Shown here: positions 18,553-28,046 of the stretch, piece by piece | Layout of the letters: every line of letters starts with the position of its first letter | Position numbering within the stretch: the first letter of the stretch is position 1 | Origin: Halostagnicola larsenii XH-48 | GTDB taxonomy: Archaea > Halobacteriota > Halobacteria > Halobacteriales > Natrialbaceae | Length of the DNA: 64,000 nucleotides | Direction: 5' to 3' | Assembly (NCBI RefSeq): GCF_000517625.1 | Contig: NZ_CP007055.1 | Span: forward strand, 2,418,001 to 2,482,000 | Notes under the pieces: generated by a model | What the model was told of the DNA's origin: nothing | The model's input: only the letters and a program-made list of their open reading frames with translations | Databases searched by the model: none | Translations under genes and position numbers: made by a program

Positions 18553-18726
18553 CTATCGCGGTTCGTCGTAAAAGAAGTAGCCGGCCAGCCCCGCGAGCCC
18601 GAACGCGAGCGTGAGATACGGCCAGTAGCCGGACTCCTGATCAGTCCAGTACGCGTGAGCGACGACGAACGCGGCGAACCCGGCGTGTGCGATCGCCGTC
18701 GCGAAGACGAACGCCTGTAGTTCCAT
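18553..18726 (-). CDS. Small two-helix membrane protein (57 aa)
   Basis: Read directly from the minus strand: MELQAFVFATAIAHAGFAAF at the start, a short polar turn (WTDQESGYWPY), a second hydrophobic helix and a C-terminal YFFYDEPR. Two membrane spans fill nearly the whole protein. Codon choice is strongly GC3, like true genes around it. No function recognised. Confidence 0.7.
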   Translation of the reverse strand: MELQAFVFATAIAHAGFAAFVVAHAYWTDQESGYWPYLTLAFGLAGLAGYFFYDEPR

Positions 18727-18858
18727 TGTCGTGGCTTACGCTGGCGGTGTGTTAGCTATTTCGAAGGGGAAACGCCGATAGCGAGGACGAGACGGACAGG
18801 AACTCGAGACCGATAGCTCTCGAGAGTGGATCAATCGAAACGGAACGAAAACACGAAT

Positions 18859-19242
18859 CTACAGGTCGTGGTCCGGATCGTCCTCGACGGAGCGTTTCAA
18901 CGAATCGCGTCGGGACTTGGCGTCTCGAGCGGTCGCCTCGAGGAGGAACTCGTTTTTCGCCGAGACGGCGTCGCCGGCGGCCTCGAGTTCGTCGGGGCCG
19001 AGTTCGGTGGGGTCGCGTTCGACGAAATCGACGCCGAGTTTGTCCTTCTTGCCGGAGTACTCGACCGTACCGACGACGATCCGTTCGAAGACCGGGTTGT
19101 CCGGTTCCCCGATGACGTAGAGATCGCTTCCTTTGTACTCCTCGGTGCCGGTGATTGGTCCGAAGTACTCCTCGACCGTGGCTTCCATGTCCGGAATCCG
19201 ATCCTCGAGGTGTTCACCACGTCGCATCTTGTACTCCTTCAT
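18859..19242 (-). CDS. Conserved haloarchaeal protein, DUF5611-like
   Basis: 127 residues starting MKEYKMRRGEHLEDRIPDM. The first 80 residues form a compact mixed fold (YFGPITGTEEYKGSDLYVIG, FERIVVGTVEYSGKKDKLGVDFVERD); the last 45 are a charged helical tail. I recall this as DUF5611, without known function. An upstream in-frame ATG would add 13 residues; the internal one is preferred because the conserved part starts there. Confidence 0.75.
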   Translation of the reverse strand: MKEYKMRRGEHLEDRIPDMEATVEEYFGPITGTEEYKGSDLYVIGEPDNPVFERIVVGTVEYSGKKDKLGVDFVERDPTELGPDELEAAGDAVSAKNEFLLEATARDAKSRRDSLKRSVEDDPDHDL

Positions 19243-19421
19243 GGATTGGAGATATACGGCTGCGTGTTTACCTCTTTTCATACTACCCGGCTGCTGAAGC
19301 CGCAGATTCGGCGACTCGAGGGCGGTCGCCGAACGATATCGACTCCAGAGATGTCGCCGCGTGATGGGACTGAGGCCGGTAACCGCTCTCGAGGCCGAAA
19401 CGGGTGCCGCGTTCGCTACCG

Positions 19422-19691
19422 TCAGAGCATAGAGAGCCCGACCAGAAAGAGTGTCGTGACCAGAAGCGAGGAGAAGGCCATTCCGTAGGCGAACAAACCA
19501 TACTCCGCGGGCCGTTTTTCTTCCTGCTCCGAATACAGTCTATACACTCCCACGAACAGAAGACAGAGAGCCGTCACAGCGTTCCCGACCACGGCGATAC
19601 GGAGATCCGGACGATAGATCATCGTCTGGGTTACCAGCAACATTGCTCCGCTATAGATAAAACAGAGTGTCACGAATCGAGACGGGTGCAT
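19422..19691 (-). CDS. Small membrane protein (three hydrophobic segments)
   Basis: 89 residues with hydrophobic stretches at about 8-25, 32-52 and 66-88, separated by a polar loop YRLYSEQEEKRPAEYG. Amino-acid use is less acidic than usual here, as expected for a membrane protein. No family recognised; the downstream and upstream genes give no hint. Confidence 0.6.
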   Translation of the reverse strand: MHPSRFVTLCFIYSGAMLLVTQTMIYRPDLRIAVVGNAVTALCLLFVGVYRLYSEQEEKRPAEYGLFAYGMAFSSLLVTTLFLVGLSML

Positions 19692-19802
19692 ACGGGGCGG
19701 TTATTCGCGTGTCAGTATATGATCTTCGACCAACACGGCCGTTCCCCAACATACCAACTCGACTCTGCCTATATCTCGAGAAGACCCGCAGACGTCGCCG
19801 TT

Positions 19803-20846
19803 TTAGGCGCTTCGCTCGCCGAGGTAGCCCTTTTTGCACTCCGGACAGATATCGCCGGTGCGGAGCGAACCGCTGTCTCCCGGCGCGACGAAACTACACT
19901 GCGGACAGTAAAACTCCGTACTCGAGCCGTCCGTCGGCGACCCCTCACCCGGAGCCGGCGCGCTTTGAGCGCTGGCGATCCCGGTTTCGGGGCGGGTCGA
20001 TTCCGCGGGAGCCGACTCGCGTTCGGAGTCGGGCCGTACGGTGTTCACACCGGTAACAGCCTCGGGCGTTTCCTCGGAGTTCGTATCCGATCCGCCGGTC
20101 GAATCGACGCTGTAATCGAACTGTTTTCCGGTTTCGGTGGTCGTAGAACCCGAATCCGAACTGGAATCCGAACCGCTCTCGAGGATCACTGCGTCGTCTT
20201 CGGGCTGGTCCTCGACCGCCGCCGATCGGTCCTCGAACCCGTCGGCATCGTCGGCCTCTCCACTGTCCTGCTCGTCGTCGGGCCAGGCGGTCGGTTCGTC
20301 GGACGTTTCGACGGGAGGGCCGACGTCTTCGGAGTCGGGCCACTCGCCGTGGCGTCGGTCACCAGCGTTCGCGTCGGTTCCGTCGTCCTCGAGGATCTCC
20401 CCGTCGTCGACGATCGGGTCGCCGTTTTCGTCCGTTGGAACCTCGAGTTCCTCGTCGTCGCTCGCTGCAGCCGCTTCGGTCTCTTCCCCCGAAGACGCCG
20501 CCGAAGTTGTGGGCCCTGCAGCTGTCGGCTCGGCTCGACCGTCGGCAGAACCGACTGCGGTCGGCCCGGGATTCGATCCGGCATCTCGGTCTGTGCTCGA
20601 GCTACCGGGAGCGGAACCGGCCTGATCCGCCGACGAGTCAGCCCCGTCAGGAGCGCGAGTAGATGCCCCACCGGGACCGATGCTCGTCACCTCCGTGTTC
20701 TCGCTGATGACGTTTCGCTCACCGCAGCGTTGACACGCTTCGAACTCCGTGACAGTGAGGACGACTTCGCTGCCCCGTTCTTCGCGCTCGCGATCGACTT
20801 CGGGCTCACCGTAGTTATGACCGAGCAGCGAACATCGCAGTACCAT
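19803..20846 (-). CDS. Acidic linker protein with two zinc-ribbon ends (DUF7093-like)
   Basis: 347 residues. The first 50 (MVLRCSLLGHNYGEPEV ... ACQRCGERN) and last 40 (YCPQCSFVAPGD ... ICPECKKGYLGERSA) look like zinc ribbons; the 250 residues between are disordered, rich in Ser, Asp, Glu, Gly and Thr. The shape suggests a scaffold or nucleic-acid-associated protein; I recall haloarchaeal homologues only as uncharacterised. The ATG is placed 25 bases after a TTTTTTATG box, a leaderless start. Divergent from the DUF6432-like gene. Confidence 0.8.
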   Translation of the reverse strand: MVLRCSLLGHNYGEPEVDREREERGSEVVLTVTEFEACQRCGERNVISENTEVTSIGPGGASTRAPDGADSSADQAGSAPGSSSTDRDAGSNPGPTAVGSADGRAEPTAAGPTTSAASSGEETEAAAASDDEELEVPTDENGDPIVDDGEILEDDGTDANAGDRRHGEWPDSEDVGPPVETSDEPTAWPDDEQDSGEADDADGFEDRSAAVEDQPEDDAVILESGSDSSSDSGSTTTETGKQFDYSVDSTGGSDTNSEETPEAVTGVNTVRPDSERESAPAESTRPETGIASAQSAPAPGEGSPTDGSSTEFYCPQCSFVAPGDSGSLRTGDICPECKKGYLGERSA

Positions 20847-21035
20847 TATCCAATCGTATCTAGTTACGGCATAAAAAACGTACTGCAAGTAGTATACTCG
20901 TTGACGGCTAGACGACTCACCGAGTCAGAGAGGGGGACGATCATCTCGAGGACCCAGAACACAGTCGAAAATACACTCACAACGATCTCGGAGAACGGCA
21001 AACGTCAAATCCCGGGTCGACAAATACGATACTGG

Positions 21036-21338
21036 ATGAAAGCGAAGTCGGAGTACCGGAATCGAGAGCGAACGCAGGTGGCGGTACTCGACGAACTCGT
21101 CAACAACCTCGAGGACGGCATGACCGTCTTCGAGCTTCGCGCGGCCGTCTCCGTCGAAATCGACGAACTCGAGGACGCGCTGGCGACGCTCAAGGACGAC
21201 GGGTTGATCGACGTCGACCGAACTGGCGGGAGAGCGGTTATCAAGCCGGACGATCGAGTCGTTCCCGACGTTTCGGACGAGGATGAGCAAGAAGAGTCGT
21301 CACTCGGAGAGTGGATCCGCGAGCGGCTTCCGTTCTAG
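21036..21338 (+). CDS. DUF6432-like winged-helix protein
   Basis: 100 residues, MKAKSEYRNRERTQVAVLDE at the start. The pattern VAVLDELVNNLEDGMTVFELRAAV... LEDALATLKDDGLIDVDRTGGRAVI is a winged helix-turn-helix, followed by an acidic linker and a final amphipathic helix LGEWIRERLPF. Probably a small DNA-binding regulator. The very long open frame upstream of this ATG is an artefact of antisense to the gene on the other strand. Confidence 0.85.
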   Translation: MKAKSEYRNRERTQVAVLDELVNNLEDGMTVFELRAAVSVEIDELEDALATLKDDGLIDVDRTGGRAVIKPDDRVVPDVSDEDEQEESSLGEWIRERLPF

Positions 21339-21457
21339 GCACCGACACCCAATCGAACCGAGCACCGGACTCGAGCAGTCGATTATCGCTCTCGAGAATC
21401 CGCCAGTGGACTTGAGAGATCGAAACGCCTGATATCGTCTGGCCCGTCTCTTTTCCT

Positions 21458-22612
21458 ATGACCGTTATCGAGTCGCGACACGAGGACCACGGGGCGACGT
21501 TCGGCGACCGGGGCGGACGAACCGTCGTCGAACACTACGGACGGCCGGAGCGGGCACACAGAGCCGTTCGAAACGCGGTCGGGTTGATCGAATCAGCCTA
21601 CGGCGTCATCGTGATCGAGGGAGCGGACCGCCTCGAGTACGTCGACAACGTCGTCACGAATCGCGTGCCGAGCGAGGACGGCGAGGGCTGTTACGCGCTC
21701 GTCCTCGATGCACAGGGCGGTATCGAGGTCGAACTCTACGTCTACAATGCGGGCGAGCGACTGCTCCTGTTCACCCCGCCCGCCCACGCCGAGGAACTGG
21801 CATCGGAGTGGTCCGAGAAGGTGTTCATCCAAGACGTCGAGATTCGCGTCGCGACCGACGAGTACGGTACCTTCGGGGTTCACGGTCCGAAGGCGACCGA
21901 GAAGGTCGCAAGCGTGTTGAACCGATCGTCGACGCCCGACGAGCGCTACGCGTTCGTCCGCGGGTCGATGGGCGACGAGGGCGTGACCGTGATTCGGACG
22001 GACGCGCTCACCGGTGAGGAGAGCTACGAGGTGATCTGCAGCGCCGACGACGCGGCGGCCGTCTACGACACCCTCCTGAATCAGGGACTGAACGCCGCGC
22101 CCTTCGGCTACCGAACCTGGGACACGCTCTCGCTCGAGGCAGGCTCACCCCTCTTCGAGACCGAACTCGAGGGACGGATTCCGAACGTCCTCGGACTCGA
22201 TCACGCCGTCGACTACGAGAAGGGCTGTTTCGTCGGCCAGGAGGTCGTCTCGAGGGTCGAGAACCGGGGAAGGCCGAGCAAACGCCTCATCGGGCTTTCG
22301 CTCGAAGCTCGATCCGAGGACGGAGACGAGGGGGGCGAAGATGGTGACGCCGGCGAGAACGACGAGAGCAACCAACCAGTTCCCGCGAGCGGCGCGGCCG
22401 TGTTCGACGGCGACGACGCCGTCGGCGAGATCACCCGCGCCGACGTGAGCCCGATGCTCGAGCACCCGATCGCGCTCGCGACGGTGGAGTACGGCCTCGA
22501 GGCCGAGGAGGTGACGGTTCGCGTCGACGGCGAGGAGGTGCCCGCAACGCGGGAACCGCTCCCGTTCGTCGAGGGGTCGGATCAGTCGGCACGATTGCCC
22601 GACTACGAGTAG
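21458..22612 (+). CDS. YgfZ/GcvT-domain protein, folate-binding Fe-S assembly factor or aminomethyltransferase-like
   Basis: 384 residues with the GcvT fold. The motif KGCFVGQEVVSR marks the YgfZ/IbA57 branch (K-G-C-[FY]-x-G-Q-E), whose members help build or repair Fe-S clusters using a folate. The C-terminal beta-barrel carries an acidic insertion rich in Gly, Glu and Asp (about residues 285-310). The annotation as glycine cleavage T protein is less likely because of the KGCFVGQE motif and absence of other gcv genes. Confidence 0.85.
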   Translation: MTVIESRHEDHGATFGDRGGRTVVEHYGRPERAHRAVRNAVGLIESAYGVIVIEGADRLEYVDNVVTNRVPSEDGEGCYALVLDAQGGIEVELYVYNAGERLLLFTPPAHAEELASEWSEKVFIQDVEIRVATDEYGTFGVHGPKATEKVASVLNRSSTPDERYAFVRGSMGDEGVTVIRTDALTGEESYEVICSADDAAAVYDTLLNQGLNAAPFGYRTWDTLSLEAGSPLFETELEGRIPNVLGLDHAVDYEKGCFVGQEVVSRVENRGRPSKRLIGLSLEARSEDGDEGGEDGDAGENDESNQPVPASGAAVFDGDDAVGEITRADVSPMLEHPIALATVEYGLEAEEVTVRVDGEEVPATREPLPFVEGSDQSARLPDYE

Positions 22613-22684
22613 GCCGCAGGGCGTTGCAGGGGAGATCCCAATCGGATCGTAGCTGCGTGGGAATCGACCGAACTCGAGGGCTTC

Positions 22685-23158
22685 TTACCCCGACGTGCCG
22701 TTCCGGAACCGCCGGGTTCCCGCGCGAAACGCGGTGAGAGAGCGGACACCGACCCACGAGAGCGCTAACAGTCCTGCGACAGCGAGGCCGATAATTGCCG
22801 GTTCGTTGTTCGCAAGGCCGAACGATATCGCGTTGAGCAGGATCCGACCGAGAGCGACGACTGCAGCGAACGCGACGACGCCCAACATCCCATGTCGAGC
22901 GAGCCGTCGGGTTCGAGTCCCGCGGTGGAGTTGGCCGAATCCGTGTAACCGGACGCGACAGATCTCCATCGCGGTGCCGTAGCCGAGAAGCAAGGCGACA
23001 AACAGAGCGGTCGCAGAGACCGGTCCGTTTGGGAACGCATCACCAGTTACGACGATCCACAGCGAACTTACCGCGACGAGGACCGTCACAGCAGTCAGCG
23101 GGACGAATAGGATCAGCGATCCCACCAGTACAGCCGCAGTCTGCAAAATATCCTTCAT
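22685..23158 (-). CDS. Four-helix membrane protein, function unknown
   Basis: 157 residues with hydrophobic segments at about 5-35, 46-66, 88-110 and 117-137 joined by Arg-rich loops (CRVRLHGFGQLHRGTRTRRLARHG), which places the loops inside. No signature recognised. Converges with the ygfZ-like gene, with 72 bases between. Confidence 0.65.
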   Translation of the reverse strand: MKDILQTAAVLVGSLILFVPLTAVTVLVAVSSLWIVVTGDAFPNGPVSATALFVALLLGYGTAMEICRVRLHGFGQLHRGTRTRRLARHGMLGVVAFAAVVALGRILLNAISFGLANNEPAIIGLAVAGLLALSWVGVRSLTAFRAGTRRFRNGTSG

Positions 23159-23301
23159 ACACCTTCGTTGACACCAGTTCGAAACCTACCGCCAAAGCTT
23201 TTGTCGTCGGCACCACCGCTCGAGACCGAACTTTGAGGAGAGAAATGCACGCCTGTACTAGCCGGGCACAGCGACTTGGTCCCACGCGGCGACGGTTCGG
23301 T

Positions 23302-23712
23302 ATGGACTCGAGTACGGACTTCGAGGAACTATCCGCACGTGTTCGAACCCAGTCGGAAGACGCCGCGGGGTCCGACACGGAACGAGTCACGATCAGATCC
23401 CTCGAGCAGGTGAGCTACGAGGGAATCGAGTCGCTGCTCGAGGTGTACGCGGTCGAAACCACCGATACTGGGGATCTCGTGCTCGTTCTTTCATCGCTCA
23501 ACGCCGAACTCCTGTTCGAGACCGACCAGAGTGATATCGACGACGCCGAGGATCTCGAGGGCAGTCTCGGTCACGACGTTCTCGTCGAAGAAGGAATGCC
23601 AGAGGACACGATTTTACTACTGGACCCGAACGCGGTGTCGGGCGAGGAAATCCTCGAGCCGCAGAACATCGTCTGTGGACTGGTCGGTGCAGCCGACGAA
23701 CCGAACGGCTAA
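23302..23712 (+). CDS. Conserved acidic haloarchaeal protein, function unknown
   Basis: 136 residues, MDSSTDFEELSARVRTQSED at the start. A core of alternating beta strands (VTIRSLEQVSYEGIESLLEVYAVET, LVLVLSSLNAELLFET) is followed by VLVEEGMPEDTILLLDPNAVSGEEIL. It could be a small beta-barrel domain. A longer in-frame start exists 19 codons upstream but adds a basic, unconserved-looking stretch. Confidence 0.65.
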   Translation: MDSSTDFEELSARVRTQSEDAAGSDTERVTIRSLEQVSYEGIESLLEVYAVETTDTGDLVLVLSSLNAELLFETDQSDIDDAEDLEGSLGHDVLVEEGMPEDTILLLDPNAVSGEEILEPQNIVCGLVGAADEPNG

Positions 23713-23772
23713 CTCGAGGGGAACGTGAGCGACGTTCCGAGCGGATGATTTTCGACGGACCGGTAAATCGAA

Positions 23773-24864
23773 TTATCGACGCAGACTCGAGACCATCGCC
23801 TGAACGTGCTCGAGCGAAAACGCGGAGGTCGGCCGGTCCATGTGGACGCCGATTTCGCCCGAAAGCGCGCCGAGGCCGATTCGCTGAACGGGTTCGGGCA
23901 GCGAATAGGCTCGCCGGATGAGGTGGCCGAGTCGCTGTTCGCGCTCGAGGTCCTCGCGCCAGGTGTGTTCGTAGGCCGCGAGCGTCGTCGGGCGATCGGG
24001 ATCGATCTCGCGGGCGGCGTGATCGGCACAGGTCATGCTATAGAGGATGCCGCCGCCGGTGAACGGTTTCGTCTGGGCAGCGGCGTCCCCGAGCAGGAAG
24101 CCCCGACGCGACGTAACCCGGTCCGGCGGGCCGATCGGAATCGCCCCCGAACACCGGTGTGAAACGTCGACTTCGTAGCCGTCGACGAGTTCCTCGAAGT
24201 GTTTGTTGACCTGTACCCCCGGCGGTGCGGCGAGGCCGTACTCCACGCCGGCGTCGCCGCGGGGAATCCGCCACGCGAAAAATCGCGGCGCGGTGAGATG
24301 CACGTCGACGAAGTCCTCGCGATCCGCCTCGTCCGAAAACGCGAGGACGCCGTGGAGCAATTCGTCCGGTTCCGGCAACGAAAGCGCGTCTCGAACCCTC
24401 GAACGCGGACCGTCACAGCCGGCGACCATCTTCGCCTCGAACGTCTCGGTGCCGTCGGGTCCCGACGCGTCGACTTCGACGGAACCGGTCGATTCGCGAA
24501 CGGCGGTGACGGTGTGCTCGTCTCGAACGTCCGCGCCCGCCTCCCGCGCGAGTTCCGCGAGGTGGCGGTCCAGTCCGACGCGGTCGATCACGTTCGAAAC
24601 GACCTCGTCCTTGTAGAAGGGGTAGGCGTCGCTTCCCGGTCCGTTGACGTGGAACCTAGCACCGCGAACCTCGTTTTGCAACAGTTCCTCGCGGGCACCC
24701 GCGCCGGCAAACTCCCAGATATCGGTACTGACGTGTCCCGAACAGGCCAGTGGCTCGCCGATCGACCCCTTCTCGAGGGCGAGCACGTCGTAGCCGTTCT
24801 CGGCCGCCCGACGGGCGAATCTCGCCCCCGGCGGGCCGACGCCGACGACGACGAAATCGTACAT
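23773..24864 (-). CDS. Geranylgeranyl-reductase-family FAD oxidoreductase
   Basis: 363 residues. N-terminal FAD-binding Rossmann motif YDFVVVGVGPPGARFARRAAE, then LALEKGSIGEPLACSGHVS (family Cys region), and the second FAD motif GFLLGDAAAQTKPFTGGGILYSM. Family members saturate the isoprenoid chains of archaeal membrane lipids or related quinones; the specific substrate is not clear. The ATG is preceded by TATTTAC at about 25 bases and a GGAGGTGA Shine-Dalgarno-like word, which exclude the five-codon longer form. Confidence 0.9.
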   Translation of the reverse strand: MYDFVVVGVGPPGARFARRAAENGYDVLALEKGSIGEPLACSGHVSTDIWEFAGAGAREELLQNEVRGARFHVNGPGSDAYPFYKDEVVSNVIDRVGLDRHLAELAREAGADVRDEHTVTAVRESTGSVEVDASGPDGTETFEAKMVAGCDGPRSRVRDALSLPEPDELLHGVLAFSDEADREDFVDVHLTAPRFFAWRIPRGDAGVEYGLAAPPGVQVNKHFEELVDGYEVDVSHRCSGAIPIGPPDRVTSRRGFLLGDAAAQTKPFTGGGILYSMTCADHAAREIDPDRPTTLAAYEHTWREDLEREQRLGHLIRRAYSLPEPVQRIGLGALSGEIGVHMDRPTSAFSLEHVQAMVSSLRR

Positions 24865-24984
24865 ACACGGACCCTTCACCTCCCCGAGTAAATAGTTTCT
24901 CGAGTCTCTCGGCTCGTCCGAATCGGCGTCTCAAAGAGAATCTGTGCGCTCGTTCGAATCCGTACGCTCGAGCGCGCCGCGACC

Positions 24985-25635
24985 TCAGGCGTCCGCGAGC
25001 AAGTCCCAGATGGCTTCACCCTCGCCCTCGAAGCGCTCGAGCAGCGTTCGGACCCGGTTCCGAATCTCGTCGTCGACGCGGACGTGGACCATCCCCTCGT
25101 CGGGCTGGCCGTAGACGATGCTCGCGCCATCCGGCGCGGCGACGATTGCGGGTAACGCGGCGAGATCCTCCTCGCCGTCGACGAGTATCGTGGTTGGCTC
25201 GTCGGCGGAGAAGCCGGTCACGAGCGCGTCGACAAGGTCTTCGGTGATCGTCCCCGGCGGGTTCTCGATCTCGAGGCTGACGCCCTGGGTGACAGTGCGT
25301 TCGATCTCCTCGTCGACCGCGCTGCGTTTGGTTCGACCGTCGACCATCGAGACGTCCGGCTGGCGACCTGCCTGTAGAAGGTGATACGTGACGACATCGC
25401 CGATCGCGATCAGCGGTCCGGAAACTGACGCCAGCAGGACATCCGCGTCGGTCTCGATGGGACCAAAGGGATCTTTGAGGTCGCCTCGAGCCTCGACGGG
25501 AAGCGAGAGCGAAGACTGGGCATCGGTGCTCGAGTCGGCTGCGCTCGGAGGAACGGAGTCGGTTTCGGTACCGCTATCGTCGGCAGTTCGACCGGGCTCT
25601 GCGTCGTCGCCGCGGTCCGGGTCGGCAGGAGTCAC
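24985..25635 (-). CDS. GTP-dependent dephospho-CoA kinase family protein (DUF359)
   Basis: 216 residues. The last 165 carry the family motifs DVVTYHLL, MVDGRTKR, NPPGTIT, VDGEEDLAALP and YGQPDEGMV. Archaeal members use GTP to make CoA from dephospho-CoA. The first 48 residues are an acidic Ser/Asp/Thr extension. Last gene of the eif2G-PIN-rpo7-spt4 operon, a linkage widespread in archaea. Confidence 0.93.
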   Translation of the reverse strand: MTPADPDRGDDAEPGRTADDSGTETDSVPPSAADSSTDAQSSLSLPVEARGDLKDPFGPIETDADVLLASVSGPLIAIGDVVTYHLLQAGRQPDVSMVDGRTKRSAVDEEIERTVTQGVSLEIENPPGTITEDLVDALVTGFSADEPTTILVDGEEDLAALPAIVAAPDGASIVYGQPDEGMVHVRVDDEIRNRVRTLLERFEGEGEAIWDLLADA

Positions 25636-25647
25636 GGGACGAACGGA

Positions 25648-25845
25648 TCACCGAACTTTGAGCGCGTACGCGCCGGGTTCGGTGACCTGCATCTCCGTTG
25701 CGATCTGGCTCTCCTGTGGATGGGCGATGACGACGTAGCCGGCCCAGTCCTCGGTCAGCGACGACGAGGCACAGCTCTCGCAGGTTTCGGCGTCGGCGTC
25801 GTTGACCCGGTGGCACTCGCGACAGACGAGACGATTCGATGCCAT
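25648..25845 (-). CDS. spt4: Transcription elongation factor subunit Spt4 (RpoE'')
   Basis: 65 residues: one zinc ribbon with CRECH near residue 8 and CESC near residue 22, followed by the conserved DWAGYVVIAHPQESQIA and the closing PGAYALKVR. Pairs with Spt5 to hold RNA polymerase on DNA. Lies two bases after rpo7. Confidence 0.95.
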   Translation of the reverse strand: MASNRLVCRECHRVNDADAETCESCASSSLTEDWAGYVVIAHPQESQIATEMQVTEPGAYALKVR

Positions 25846-25847
25846 CG

Positions 25848-26420
25848 TTATTCACCCGCTGCAGCTTCTTCGCGTTGCTCTCGGTCTTCCTGCAGCCAGC
25901 CGTGTTTGCCGAGGCCGGGCTGTTTCGCGGTCAGACCGATCTTCGAGTCTCGCGGGTTGCGTTCGTCGATGCTCTTGGTGACGATACGCGCACGGACGGC
26001 GTCGTCGACGCCGAGCGTGCGGTTGGATTCGTTCGACGCGAGTTGCTGATTCTCGGCGTCGAACGCGAGGTATTCGTCGCTGATCTGCGAGACGTGAAGC
26101 AGCCCGTCGACGGGGCCGATGCCGATGAAGGCGCCGAACTCGACGACCTCGACGACGGTGCCGTCGACGACTTCCTGCATCTGCGGATCGAACGTGATCG
26201 CGTCGAACTCGGCTTCGTAGTAGACGCCGGGTTCGTTCGGAAGGACCGTTCCCTCGCCGATATCGTGCACCTTGGTGACGGAGACGACGCTTCCGACTTC
26301 CTCGTCCATTCGTCCTTCAAGCTTGTCCTGGAGCAGTCGCTTGACGAGCTGTGGCGAAACGTCGCCAAGCTCTGCTGGCGGTACTTCTACGGTGTCAGTT
26401 AATCTAGCCCGTTTGTACAT
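25848..26420 (-). CDS. rpo7: DNA-directed RNA polymerase subunit Rpo7 (E')
   Basis: 190 residues. N-terminal tip domain MYKRARLTDTVEVPPAELG, followed by an S1 RNA-binding domain starting VVDGTVVEVVEFGAFIGIGPVDGLLH. The subunit forms the stalk of archaeal RNA polymerase with Rpo4. Ends in a short Glu/Ala-rich tail. Starts on the base directly before the stop codon of the PIN-domain gene, so it is tightly coupled. Confidence 0.97.
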   Translation of the reverse strand: MYKRARLTDTVEVPPAELGDVSPQLVKRLLQDKLEGRMDEEVGSVVSVTKVHDIGEGTVLPNEPGVYYEAEFDAITFDPQMQEVVDGTVVEVVEFGAFIGIGPVDGLLHVSQISDEYLAFDAENQQLASNESNRTLGVDDAVRARIVTKSIDERNPRDSKIGLTAKQPGLGKHGWLQEDREQREEAAAGE

Positions 26421-26807
26421 CTATGGTTGAGTTACTGCCAACTTGTTTCTCCCGCGTAATGCAATTACCGGTCTTCTCGCTTCGAGCACCCGGTCGCGTA
26501 GCGGGCGGTCGTTCGTGACGACGTAGTCGACCGCGCCCTCGCGGGCGAGTTCGACCAACGCGTCGTCTGCGTACGATTCGTCCGTGTCGACCACGAGACA
26601 GCGTTCGGTCGCCAGATCGTGGCCGACGGTTGCCGCGGTGCCCTCCGTCCCGCCTTTCTCCGAAAGGCGGCGGAGTTCTTCGACGACGGGTTGGGGCGTC
26701 GTCGGTTCGAACTCCCCTAAGAGTCGCTCGAGTTCGTCGAACAGTCGCACGTCGAGTTCGACCGGCATCATCAGCGCACTCGTATCGAGAGCGATCCGCG
26801 AAGCCAT
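26421..26807 (-). CDS. PIN-domain nuclease-like protein
   Basis: 128 residues. Acidic PIN residues are in place: ALDTSALMMPVE at the start, PVVEELRRLSEK, then DESYADDALVELA and VVTNDRPLRDRV. Related to the Fcf1/Utp24-type archaeal PIN proteins commonly found next to eif2G, so a role in rRNA or mRNA processing is more likely than a toxin; no antitoxin gene adjoins it. Follows eif2G by six bases. Confidence 0.9.
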   Translation of the reverse strand: MASRIALDTSALMMPVELDVRLFDELERLLGEFEPTTPQPVVEELRRLSEKGGTEGTAATVGHDLATERCLVVDTDESYADDALVELAREGAVDYVVTNDRPLRDRVLEARRPVIALRGRNKLAVTQP

Positions 26808-26813
26808 CGGAAC

Positions 26814-28046
26814 TTACTCCGTCAACGTGCCGAGACCGATCAGTCGCCAGCGCGCGCCGATCCGGCGGTTGATCGCGATTTTCGCGCCCGGATCGGCACA
26901 GACGGGCCGTTTGAGTTTGACCTCGCACTCGCCCTCGCGCGCGCTGGTGACCGCGCCGACGGTCGTCGACGTGCCGACGGTCATCATCAGGGGTTCGCCC
27001 GTACTGATCTCGTCGACGGTTTCGCCGCCGTCGACCCCGACGACCCGCTCGAGCAGGTCGACGTCCATCGTGAACTGCTCCCACGTCGGCGGCAGCGAAC
27101 CGGGCGGACCGGCCATCTGACCAGCCAGCGCGTCGCCTTTCGTCAGCGATGGGTCGAGACCCGTTCCGACGCCGAGTAAGCCGCCGGGCGTGACGGTGTC
27201 GACGTTTTCGCCGCCGGCCTGGAGCGAACGGATCGTCGTCTCGATCGGGACGTACTCGCTCTGACCGCCTTCTTCGACCTCGCGGCCGGGTTTGACCTCG
27301 AGGTCGTCCTCGATCTCGAGTTCGCCGGCGACCAGACTGCCGCCGAGGACGCCGCCGGCAAGGTCTCCGAACGTCGTTCCCGGTTTGTTGATGTCGAAGC
27401 TACGCGCGACGTGGAGCCGCGCGTCGGCATCCGGATCGGGGTCGGGCGTCGGGATCTCCTCCTCGATAGCGCCGATGAGCAGATCCATGTTCACGTCCTG
27501 TCCCGCGCTGACGGGGACGACGGGGGCGTCTTCGGCGACGGTCCCCTCGACGAACTCCTGAATCTGTTCGTAGTTCGATCGTGCCGTCTCGCCGTCGACG
27601 AGGTCGACTTTGTTCTGGGCGATGACGATGTTGTCGATGCCGATGAGATCCAGCGCCATCAGGTGTTCTTCGGTCTGTGGCTGCGGGACGGGTTCGTTGG
27701 CGCTGACGACGAGGACAGCACCGTCCATCAGCGACGCGCCCGAGAGCATCGTCGCCATTAGGGTTTCGTGACCCGGCGCATCGACGAACGAGACGGTCCG
27801 GAGCGGTTCGCTTTCGGAGCCGTCCGGACACTCCTCTTCGACGGTGTAGCATTCGGGTTCGTCGACGCCGGGACACTGCCGGAACGTCGCGTCCGCGTAG
27901 CCGAGCCTGATGGAGATACCGCGTTTCATCTCCTCAGAGTGCTGGTCCGTCCACGACCCACTGAGCGCCTGTACAAGCGTCGTCTTGCCGTGGTCGACGT
28001 GGCCGACGAGCCCAATGTTCACCTCCGGTTGTTGGTTTCCTGCCAT
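26814..28046 (-). CDS. eif2g: Translation initiation factor aIF2 gamma subunit
   Basis: 410 residues. G1 loop [13 protein letters not shown], switch region [19 protein letters not shown] (G3), AQNKVDLV (G4), then two beta-barrel domains. A cysteine knuckle ([11 protein letters not shown]... EEECPDG) is present as in other archaeal gamma subunits. Brings initiator Met-tRNA to the ribosome. The ATG at [15 protein letters not shown] matches homologues; 41 upstream in-frame residues are basic and spurious. First gene of a five-gene operon. Confidence 0.97.
   Translation of the reverse strand: MAGNQQPEVNIGLVGHVDHGKTTLVQALSGSWTDQHSEEMKRGISIRLGYADATFRQCPGVDEPECYTVEEECPDGSESEPLRTVSFVDAPGHETLMATMLSGASLMDGAVLVVSANEPVPQPQTEEHLMALDLIGIDNIVIAQNKVDLVDGETARSNYEQIQEFVEGTVAEDAPVVPVSAGQDVNMDLLIGAIEEEIPTPDPDPDADARLHVARSFDINKPGTTFGDLAGGVLGGSLVAGELEIEDDLEVKPGREVEEGGQSEYVPIETTIRSLQAGGENVDTVTPGGLLGVGTGLDPSLTKGDALAGQMAGPPGSLPPTWEQFTMDVDLLERVVGVDGGETVDEISTGEPLMMTVGTSTTVGAVTSAREGECEVKLKRPVCADPGAKIAINRRIGARWRLIGLGTLTE

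Noticed and set aside
19404-21035. Long plus-strand open frame before the DUF6432-like gene
   Set aside because: It crosses two minus-strand genes antisense and an intergenic region; only the last 100 codons look like protein, and these have their own ATG.
26421-26807. PIN-domain protein as a VapC toxin
   Set aside because: No antitoxin gene next to it; it is embedded in the conserved eif2G-rpo7-spt4 operon, which argues for a housekeeping role.
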